In this document: piece after piece, positions 6,802-12,334 of the stretch
How the letters are laid out: every line of letters starts with the position of its first letter
How positions within the stretch are numbered: the first letter of the stretch is position 1
Assembly: GCA_900553115.1 (NCBI GenBank)
Contig: USCF01000011.1
Span: 1-12,334 of the forward strand
Origin: an uncultured Alphaproteobacteria bacterium
Lineage (GTDB): Bacteria > Pseudomonadota > Alphaproteobacteria > RF32 > CAG-239
DNA: 12,334 nt
Direction of reading: 5' to 3'
Position numbers and translations under genes: made by a program
Notes under the pieces: model-generated
Told to the model about the DNA's origin: nothing
Database searches by the model: none
What the model saw: only the letters and a program-made list of their open reading frames with translations

Positions 6802-6873
6802 ATTAAGCTGACGCAAAAAAATATCAAAGAGCGAAACTCAAAAACTCCAATTCATTATACTACATTATTTAAA

Positions 6874-6967
6874 AAAACTTAGAGAATGAGCTTAATGCGA
6901 CGGGATTTTTAAGCGACGTGTACACAAAGGTACACGAGCGCAAAAATTCCTAGTAGAAAGCCATTAT
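6874..6967. repeat. Palindromic repeat, copy 1 (94 bp)
   Basis: This 94-bp unit is repeated at 6979-7072 with a single difference (C at 6925, T at 7030) and a period of 105 bp. It is itself an imperfect palindrome. Outer arms AATGaGCTT (6885-6893) and AAGCCATT (6958-6965) pair, then GGgATTTTT (6902-6910) with AAAAATTCC (6942-6950), GCG (6913-6915) with CGC (6939-6941), and CGTGTAC (6917-6923) with GTACACG (6930-6936), around the loop ACAAAG. Copy 1 lacks the last part of the right arm, where an AT-rich 11-base spacer follows instead. No gene is seen in it. Confidence 0.9.
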
Positions 6968-6978
6968 ACATAAAAAAG

Positions 6979-7081
6979 AAAACTTAGAGAATGAGCTTAA
7001 TGCGACGGGATTTTTAAGCGACGTGTACATAAAGGTACACGAGCGCAAAAATTCCTAGTAGAAAGCCATTATCTAAGTTTT
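6979..7081. repeat. Palindromic repeat, copy 2 (complete, 103 bp), overlaps the holA 3' end
   Basis: Bases 6979-7072 are the second copy of the 94-bp unit. Here the palindrome continues to its full extent: the left end AAAACTTAGA (6979-6988) is matched by TCTAAGTTTT (7072-7081) on the right, giving two arms of about 50 bases around the loop ATAAAG. The right arm contains the holA stop codon (7069-7071) and its last four sense codons. The single base that differs from copy 1 lies in the loop, so pairing is unaffected. On either strand the element could form a long hairpin and may act as a bidirectional terminator or RNA-stabilising structure between convergent genes. That role is inferred. Confidence 0.88.
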
Positions 7082-8094
7082 CTGGCGGCGCCGGAAATAC
7101 GCATAACACAATACGATGCCATCTGCTCCGCCGGCAAATTGGTAGTTTTACAATCACGCTCACAATCATAAAGCATAGATATAGCACCCAGCAAACGCTC
7201 CCGTTGCCAAATTTTAAGCTGATTTTTGAAAGCATCTTTACGATAAAACATCAACTGCGGACGTAATGATTTGATAGCCTCATCTGCTGAATTTCCGCTC
7301 TCTAGCAATGCGGCGCAACTTAGAAGCTTGTTAAAATGATAAGTCAGCTGCCGAATAATTGTCGACGGTTCTTCGCCTTCTTTTAATAAACGCTCAAACA
7401 TTGCTTCAGACTTTGCAACTTCACCACCGGCAACATAATAGCAAAAATCATCATAATTGGCGCCGGCAACATCGCTGACAGCTGCTTTGACATCGGCAAT
7501 TGTCACATTTTTACGCTCTCCTAAATACATGGCCAATTTTTCTATTTCACTTTGATTGACTTTTCTATCCGGAGATAGGCGCGCACACAAAACCTGTAAA
7601 GTTGCCGCGTCGCAGAGCAAACCTTGCTCTCGCAGCAAAGCCACTGTTGATTCGGCTATATTTTCTTCTCTGTCGTCATAGCATCCGACAATAATCACAT
7701 CAGCTCTATCTTTAGCCCAAGTTATCAAAGATGATTTAGTATTAAGCGAAGACGAACAAACAACCAGCAAATTATCAGACTTTGTTTCAGGTATCAGATT
7801 TTTCACAACCGCGGCCAGATTATTATCGGCGTTTTTAATCACAACCGCGCGCCGGCCACCCATTAGCGACTGAGCATAATATTCGGCATAGATTTCTTGC
7901 CCTTCTTTAGAAATTTCACTCATTTCCAGCAAAGCATAGCGAAAAGCGTCCCGCACATCACCGCACACGGCTTCGGCGCACTTTTTTTGCAGTAACGATA
8001 TTGTTCCCTCATTGCTGCCAAAAAGAATAACGCACTTCACATCCGGATTCGGATTTTTGCAAAAACTCTCGAGCTGTGCTTGCTTAAAATTCAT
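7069..8094 (-). CDS. holA: DNA polymerase III subunit delta
   Basis: This 341-residue protein is the clamp-loader delta subunit, which opens the beta sliding clamp during replication. The N-terminal part has the degenerate AAA+ features of HolA ('CVILFGSNEGTISLLQKKC', 'GGRRAVVIKNADNN', 'NLLVVCSSSLNTKSSLITWAK'). The C-terminal collar domain shows the typical 'FYRKDAFKNQLKIW' and 'CKTTNLPAEQMA'. I chose ATG 8094 because HolA homology begins there and it overlaps the end of lptE by 11 bases. The frame is open further upstream, but that stretch is only the shadow of lptE. No clear Shine-Dalgarno is present, which fits translational coupling. The C-terminus 'RKLR' and stop are encoded inside the palindromic repeat. 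It is the last gene of the leuS-lptE-holA operon. Confidence 0.9.
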   Translation of the reverse strand: MNFKQAQLESFCKNPNPDVKCVILFGSNEGTISLLQKKCAEAVCGDVRDAFRYALLEMSEISKEGQEIYAEYYAQSLMGGRRAVVIKNADNNLAAVVKNLIPETKSDNLLVVCSSSLNTKSSLITWAKDRADVIIVGCYDDREENIAESTVALLREQGLLCDAATLQVLCARLSPDRKVNQSEIEKLAMYLGERKNVTIADVKAAVSDVAGANYDDFCYYVAGGEVAKSEAMFERLLKEGEEPSTIIRQLTYHFNKLLSCAALLESGNSADEAIKSLRPQLMFYRKDAFKNQLKIWQRERLLGAISMLYDCERDCKTTNLPAEQMASYCVMRISGAARKLR

Positions 8095-8650
8095 TAGGAT
8101 TACCGCGTTTTGTTTTAACCGAATGGAAATAAGCACCAATACGCAAAGAAATATCGTTAGCGATAATCTTTGCCCCGTCTTTTTCCACTTTCTTCTTATC
8201 CATAGTGGTAGAATACGGATTATCCAGCAAATCATAGCTTAAATAAACCCAGCTTTTGCCGCTCACCAGTTGACCGTTTTCCTTATCCCACAAAGAATAT
8301 TTAACCGTGTATTTCACCTTTTCACGAGTAGCCGTGATATCGTCACGCAAAGCCTGTTGCACAGTATGCGCCGAAACCGGTTGAAGTTTTAAGAAATATT
8401 TAGCGCATTTAGGCGTTCCATATGGGTTAAACGTGTCCATCAACTCATTTTTTATCATCTGCCCAATGCGGTCACTCACCGTTTCAACTTTTATCTGCGC
8501 CATTTCGCGCACAATGTCGGTATCAAATTTATTATTATAATACCACAAATCATTGCCTGCTGTTTTTTCTACATACAGAGGCTCAAACCCGCAGGCGGCA
8601 AGTCCGCAAACTGCCGCCAGTATCATAGCTATTTTTGTTTTATACAACAA
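8084..8650 (-). CDS. lptE: LPS-assembly lipoprotein LptE
   Basis: This 188-residue outer-membrane lipoprotein partners LptD in inserting LPS into the outer leaflet. It has a basic start ('LYKTK'), a hydrophobic signal and lipobox 'LAAC' with Cys20, followed at once by the family mark 'GFEPLY'. The rest matches the divergent alphaproteobacterial LptE type: 'VSDRIGQMIKNELMDTF', 'YFLKLQPV', 'KYTVKYSLWD'. The start is TTG at 8650, overlapping the leuS end by 11 bases. An in-frame TGA lies two codons upstream, and the first downstream ATG (8626) would remove the basic part of the signal peptide. A good 'AGGA' lies 9 bases before the TTG. It is followed by holA with an 11-base overlap. Its presence implies an LPS-bearing outer membrane. 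Confidence 0.92.
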   Translation of the reverse strand: MLYKTKIAMILAAVCGLAACGFEPLYVEKTAGNDLWYYNNKFDTDIVREMAQIKVETVSDRIGQMIKNELMDTFNPYGTPKCAKYFLKLQPVSAHTVQQALRDDITATREKVKYTVKYSLWDKENGQLVSGKSWVYLSYDLLDNPYSTTMDKKKVEKDGAKIIANDISLRIGAYFHSVKTKRGNPNEF

Positions 8651-11120
8651 TGTTCACAATCCTATTTGGTACAACAATAATCTTTTTAACAGCCTGTCCC
8701 TCTATTTGACGAGCCACATTTTCCAAAGCCAACGCGGCTTTTTCTACGTCTTCGCGGGCAGCGTCTTTGGCAACCGAAATAGTGCCGCGCATTTTACCGT
8801 TCATCTGCACGCCCATTGTCACCATGTTGTCTTCGGCCAATTTAGCGTCGCCGGTAGGCCAAGTTTCAGTAATAACCAAAGTATTATGTCCCAACCGAGC
8901 CCACATTTCTTCGGCCAAATGCGGAGTAAACGGACTAAGCAGCTTAATCAAAGTTTCATACATTTCCGCCGGAATTTGCGCCATATCTGATAAGTAGTTA
9001 ACATAAATCATCAGCGAAGAAACAGCGGTATTAAATTTCATGGTATCAACACGCTCTGTAACTTCCAAAATGCATTTGTGCATAGCCCGCAAATCGTCCG
9101 CTGTCGGCTTAGCGTCTTTTGACACTTTCTTAAACAAAGCATACACTTTGCTGACAAAACGATAAACACCGTTCAGACTTTCTTCCGACCACATTGCCAC
9201 TTGATCAAACGGTCCGATAAACATTTCATACAAACGTAATGTGTCAGCTCCATAAGTAGAAACAATATCATCAGGATTTACGACATTACCGCGTGATTTA
9301 GACATCTTTTCGCCGTTAGACGCCAAAATCATACCATGTGACGTACGTTTGTGATATGGTTCCGACATCGGCACATAACCGCAGTCATACAAAAATTTAT
9401 GCCAAAAACGAGAATACAGCAAGTGCAGCGTGGTGTGCTCCATACCGCCGTTATACCAATCAACATTCATCCAATAGTCCAAAGCTTCTTTAGATGCAAA
9501 TTCTTTGTCATTATGTGGGTCGCAATAACGCAGAAAATACCATGAAGAGCCTGCCCAGTTTGGCATTACGTCGGTCTCACGGCGAGCCGGACCGCCGCAG
9601 CACGGACAAGTGGTTTTTACCCATTCTGTCGCATTAGCCAACGGAGAATCGCCGTTATCATTCGGGCGATAATCCGGAACATCAGGCAACTTCAGCGGCA
9701 ATTGGTCTTCTGGAATCGGCTGCCAACCACAATGTTCGCAATAAACCATTGGAATAGGCTCACCCCAATAACGTTGGCGAGAGAACACCCAGTCGCGCAG
9801 TTTGAAGTTAACTTTAGCCTTGCCGAAACCTTTTTCTTCAGCATATTTAATCGCTGCCGCCATAGCCTCTTTTTTATCCATACCATCCAAGAAACCTGAA
9901 TTGATATGTTTACCGTCTTCTTCCCAAGCTTTTTCGCTGATGTCGCCGCCGTCCAAAACCTGAATAATCGGCAAATTAAAGACTTTGGCAAAATCATAGT
10001 CGCGCTGGTCGTGCGCAGGAACCGCCATAATGGCGCCGGTACCGTAACCGGTCAAAACATAGTCCGAAATAAACACCGGAATCAACTTGCCGGTAAACGG
10101 ATTTTTCGCTTTAATTCCTTTTAATTCCACACCGGTTTTGGTGGTGTCAGCCGTACGCTGTAATTCAGACTTTTTAGCCGCTTCATCAATATAGTTCTGT
10201 ACTTCGGCAGCATTTTCAAAACGATTCATCAGTTCTTTGACAAATTCATGCTCTGGTGCCATAACCGTATAGGTCACGCCAAAAGTTGTATCTGGACGCG
10301 TTGTATAGACCACCATTTTTTTGCCTAAAGAATCACCATTGTTATCCGTCAGCTCAAAGCTAAGCTCTGCACCTTCAGAACGGCCAATCCAGTTAATTTG
10401 GGTAGAACGCACACGGTCAATAAAATCAACTTCTTTCAAATCGTCAATAAGTCTGTCGGCATATTTGGTAATAGCCACCATCCACTGCTCTTTATCACGG
10501 CGAACCACCGGCGCGCCGCAGCGCTCACAGCAGCCGTTGACAACTTCTTCATTAGCCAACCCCACTTTGCAAGACGGACACCAGTTAATCGCCATTTTTG
10601 ATTTATAGGCTAAGCCGTGTTTCCACAATTGAATAAACATCCATTGTGTCCATTTATAATATTCCGGATCGCAAGTAGCAAAACTTCTGTCCCAATCAAA
10701 ACTAAAACCGATTGATTTTAGTTGGCGGGTAAAGTTTTCTATATTTTGTTTTGTTGAAATTGCCGGATGTACGCCGGTTTTGATAGCATAATTTTCGGCC
10801 GGCAGACCAAATGCGTCAAAACCCATTGGATACAAAACATTAAAGCCTTGCATTCTCTTTTTGCGTGAAACCACATCTAGCGCCGTATAAGAACGCGGGT
10901 GTCCCACATGCAAGCCGGCGCCTGACGGATACGGAAATTCGACCAAAGCATAAAATTTTGGTTTTGAATGGTCTATTTCTACTTTATAAGCTTTTTCATC
11001 ATTCCAAATTTTTTGCCATTTAGCTTCAATGGAGCGGAAATTATATCTATCTTCCAGCTGCCATTCTTTTTGCCATTCGGCAAAGGTTTCTTTTCCATTA
11101 TATCTGGCGTTACCCGACAT
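8640..11120 (-). CDS. leuS: Leucyl-tRNA synthetase
   Basis: This 826-residue class I synthetase charges tRNA-Leu with leucine in the cytoplasm. Visible signatures are 'PYPSGAGLHVGHPRS' (HIGH motif as HVGH, 71-74), the catalytic region 'GFDAFGLPAENYAI', a Cys cluster (Cys181, Cys184, Cys198, Cys201), and the CP1 editing domain with 'TTRPDTTFG' (273-281) and 'MAVPAHDQRD' (365-374). 'NWAGSSWYFLRYC' and 'EKMSKSRGN' (KMSKS 605-609) follow. A second Cys set lies at 461/464 and 505/508. The C-terminal tRNA-binding part ends 'KKIIVVPNRIVNIVV', as usual. Compared with typical LeuS, about 22 extra residues precede the conserved 'YNFRSIEAKWQKIW'. ATG 11120 is the only Met there and has 'GGAG' about 10 bases upstream. 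It leads the leuS-lptE-holA operon. Confidence 0.98.
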   Translation of the reverse strand: MSGNARYNGKETFAEWQKEWQLEDRYNFRSIEAKWQKIWNDEKAYKVEIDHSKPKFYALVEFPYPSGAGLHVGHPRSYTALDVVSRKKRMQGFNVLYPMGFDAFGLPAENYAIKTGVHPAISTKQNIENFTRQLKSIGFSFDWDRSFATCDPEYYKWTQWMFIQLWKHGLAYKSKMAINWCPSCKVGLANEEVVNGCCERCGAPVVRRDKEQWMVAITKYADRLIDDLKEVDFIDRVRSTQINWIGRSEGAELSFELTDNNGDSLGKKMVVYTTRPDTTFGVTYTVMAPEHEFVKELMNRFENAAEVQNYIDEAAKKSELQRTADTTKTGVELKGIKAKNPFTGKLIPVFISDYVLTGYGTGAIMAVPAHDQRDYDFAKVFNLPIIQVLDGGDISEKAWEEDGKHINSGFLDGMDKKEAMAAAIKYAEEKGFGKAKVNFKLRDWVFSRQRYWGEPIPMVYCEHCGWQPIPEDQLPLKLPDVPDYRPNDNGDSPLANATEWVKTTCPCCGGPARRETDVMPNWAGSSWYFLRYCDPHNDKEFASKEALDYWMNVDWYNGGMEHTTLHLLYSRFWHKFLYDCGYVPMSEPYHKRTSHGMILASNGEKMSKSRGNVVNPDDIVSTYGADTLRLYEMFIGPFDQVAMWSEESLNGVYRFVSKVYALFKKVSKDAKPTADDLRAMHKCILEVTERVDTMKFNTAVSSLMIYVNYLSDMAQIPAEMYETLIKLLSPFTPHLAEEMWARLGHNTLVITETWPTGDAKLAEDNMVTMGVQMNGKMRGTISVAKDAAREDVEKAALALENVARQIEGQAVKKIIVVPNRIVNIVV
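8660..8663 (-). promoter_or_regulatory. Ribosome binding site deciding the lptE TTG start
   Basis: On the reverse strand AGGA ends 9 bases before TTG 8650. It lies within the last codons of leuS, so lptE initiation is embedded in the leuS reading frame. This spacing supports the rare TTG start. Confidence 0.55.
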
Positions 11121-11161
11121 TGTTAATTTTCTCCGTAATAAAAACTTTAAACTGTGCTCAA

Positions 11162-11188
11162 ATTATCACACTGTTTCCCAAATTTCAA
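11162..11188 (-). promoter_or_regulatory. Candidate leuS promoter
   Basis: On the reverse strand TTGAAA (11183-11188) and GATAAT (11162-11167) each match the sigma-70 consensus in five of six bases, separated by 15 bases, a little short of the ideal 17. They lie about 42 bases upstream of the leuS ATG. No T-box-like leader is visible. Confidence 0.4.
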
Positions 11189-11209
11189 AGTTTTTTTCAG
11201 TTTATACGC

Positions 11210-11222
11210 AGCGCCGCGCGCT
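11210..11222. promoter_or_regulatory. GC-rich inverted repeat in the divergent intergenic region
   Basis: AGCGC-CGC-GCGCT is a perfect 5-bp dyad of pure GC core in an otherwise AT-rich spacer. It sits upstream of the leuS promoter candidate. It may be a protein-binding site; no function is assigned. Confidence 0.3.
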
Positions 11223-11247
11223 AAATTAACCAAATCATAACGCTTGA

Positions 11248-11264
11248 TTGCTAATCTTTAGCAA
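11248..11264. promoter_or_regulatory. 17-bp dyad upstream of the right-edge gene
   Basis: TTGCTAA-TCT-TTAGCAA is a perfect 7-bp inverted repeat with a 3-base centre, ending 33 bases before the presumed ATG of the gene at 11298. The size and symmetry fit an operator for a dimeric regulator. A T-run is lacking, so it is not a terminator. Confidence 0.4.
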
Positions 11265-11297
11265 AAAGCATTAGAACAATCATTTCAAAAACCGTTG

Positions 11298-12334
11298 ATG
11301 ACCGACTACAACAACATTGATTTTGTTTTTTGCCGCGATTCCAGCGGCAGCTTTATCATGGGTGACAAAAGTGAATGTCATTTTGCACCCTGCCTTATTT
11401 CTTCATCAGAAATAAAAGACTATATCAACACTTCATGGTACGATATTCGCCATTCTTCTGAACTCAACCGCGAATACGAAAAATTCCGTCATTATTTTGA
11501 AGAGAATATCATAATTCCAGAAGACAATCACACCATTCAATCTTTGCGTTTATGGCTCGATTTAACCTCAGTCAGCCGCCAAGCTGCACAAAAAAAACGA
11601 GTTATAGCCGCGCTTATGCCGCCGCGTTTCAAAGAAACCATTGCCGAAATGGAAAAAGGCTATCGTGACGCCCTAAAAAAAATAAAAATCTGTGAGCAAG
11701 AAAATTTGGACGCGGTTGAAATTGCCCAAATCACAGACTTTACCGACACTTTTCGCAAAGCCGTCTTTTCTTTTCATTGGCAAGACATCTTCTTTTTTGC
11801 CAATAAAAAGCGACTGCACCAAGCCCTTATTGATGCGTTAGATATCATCGCCGAGGGTAACTCGGTTTTGCCGAAATTTGAATTACAGCACCCTTTTATG
11901 GGCGCAAATTATAAATGGAGCAAGAGCTATGCCAACCATTACCGCAGCGATATGCTCACTCTTATCGACAAACTGAAAAATTTTTCAAACAATCAAAGTC
12001 TGCTTGATTTGGCAAGATTATATTTGACCTCGCCGCGGCAATATAAAACAGCGTTCAAAGATTTTTGCAACCAACGCCACGCTCCTAATTTAGACGACAT
12101 TCTCGCCATAAAAAAAGCCGCCCAGGTAATGTTTGATGAGTTTACCAAACTTTGTTATTTGGAAGGTGTGCGCAAAGCTTTTGAAGTTAAATTTCTAGAC
12201 ACTTGTCCGGCACCGCAAAATCCGCAGCTGCCCTCGGTATCGCCAAACGAAGAAATCGGTAAAATCCGAAACATTGTGGAATCTTGCCGCCAAATAGATT
12301 ATCAAAAAACCAAAACCGGACGTTTTTATCGCGA
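11298..12334 (+). CDS. Hypothetical protein, 5' part (runs off the right edge)
   Basis: An uninterrupted frame runs from ATG 11298 to the window end, giving at least 345 residues. I do not recognise the family. The protein looks soluble, with no signal peptide or membrane helix, and is mainly helical. It has charged and aromatic stretches such as 'ELNREYEKFRHYFEEN', 'FKETIAEMEKGYRDALKKIK' and 'HQALIDALDIIAEG'. It begins with a strand-like 'IDFVFCRDSSGSFIMGD', and a Pro-rich linker ('CPAPQNPQLPSVSP') occurs near residues 308-321. No catalytic motif stands out. The start is uncertain: no Shine-Dalgarno precedes ATG 11298, TTG 11295 is adjacent, and an in-frame TAG at 11259 limits any extension. 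Base composition and codon use match the neighbours. It is divergent from leuS and may be controlled through the dyad at 11248-11264. Confidence 0.75.
   Translation, partial: MTDYNNIDFVFCRDSSGSFIMGDKSECHFAPCLISSSEIKDYINTSWYDIRHSSELNREYEKFRHYFEENIIIPEDNHTIQSLRLWLDLTSVSRQAAQKKRVIAALMPPRFKETIAEMEKGYRDALKKIKICEQENLDAVEIAQITDFTDTFRKAVFSFHWQDIFFFANKKRLHQALIDALDIIAEGNSVLPKFELQHPFMGANYKWSKSYANHYRSDMLTLIDKLKNFSNNQSLLDLARLYLTSPRQYKTAFKDFCNQRHAPNLDDILAIKKAAQVMFDEFTKLCYLEGVRKAFEVKFLDTCPAPQNPQLPSVSPNEEIGKIRNIVESCRQIDYQKTKTGRFYR

Noticed and set aside
6874..7072. CRISPR array
   Set aside because: Only two units, each far too long (94 bp) and palindromic, with an 11-base AT-rich spacer and no cas genes.
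8095..8235. Longer holA start giving a 388-residue protein
   Set aside because: The extra 47 residues are the shadow of lptE in another frame and do not resemble HolA; ATG 8094 fits both homology and operon overlap.
8553..8990. Forward-strand reading frames opposite lptE and leuS
   Set aside because: They are antisense shadows of strongly conserved genes and have no recognisable protein features.
11121..11297. T-box or other riboswitch upstream of leuS
   Set aside because: The leader is only about 40 bases from the promoter candidate to the ATG and has no T-box-like sequence or terminator.

Overview
The window looks like chromosomal DNA of a low-GC alphaproteobacterium, possibly one of the uncultured gut- or host-associated lineages. 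The best evidence is the reverse-strand block leuS-lptE-holA (7069-11120), an order typical of Alphaproteobacteria. Its LptE has the characteristic lipobox plus 'CGFEPLY' start. A tiny lipoprotein (1709-1843) also resembles the alphaproteobacterial LptM type. I see no transposase, integrase, tRNA, rRNA or CRISPR array.

Layout, left to right: (a) the 3' end of an unidentified gene, possibly a degenerate receiver-like protein (1-450); (b) a YqaA/DedA-type membrane protein (491-1084), convergent with and sharing four bases with a secreted thioredoxin-like protein (1081-1611, reverse); (c) a tight forward operon (1709-4739) of an LptM-like lipoprotein, a vWA-domain protein, a PP2C phosphatase and a membrane-anchored Ser/Thr-kinase-like protein; (d) a nitronate-monooxygenase-type flavoenzyme with a Cys-rich C-terminal extension (4847-6238); (e) a small unrecognised gene with its own promoter and a strong terminator (6330-6801); (f) a non-coding patch with two near-identical 94-bp copies of a long palindromic repeat, plus traces of a third, the last copy running into the end of holA; (g) the convergent leuS-lptE-holA operon; (h) a divergently transcribed large gene of unknown function that runs off the right edge (11298-12334).

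The functional centre is the vWA/PP2C/kinase set. It matches the 'TerY-P triad' gene combination (E. coli relatives YegL, YegK/PphC, YegI), a reversible Ser/Thr phosphorylation module thought to act with a metal-binding vWA protein. Stop/start contacts between the three genes indicate translational coupling. The kinase has a candidate zinc ribbon and about three C-terminal membrane segments, so signalling probably occurs at the inner membrane. The lipoprotein directly upstream is probably cotranscribed. In many alphaproteobacteria it lies by argH/lysA with a tlpA-like gene nearby, so the triad may have entered an ancestral argH-lptM-lysA neighbourhood.

The most unusual non-coding feature is the palindromic repeat at 6874-7081. 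Its arms fold into a roughly 100-nt imperfect hairpin. The only difference between the two copies lies in the loop, and the right terminal arm encodes the last four codons and stop of holA. This recalls small palindromic elements such as those of Rickettsia, but I cannot assign it to a known family.
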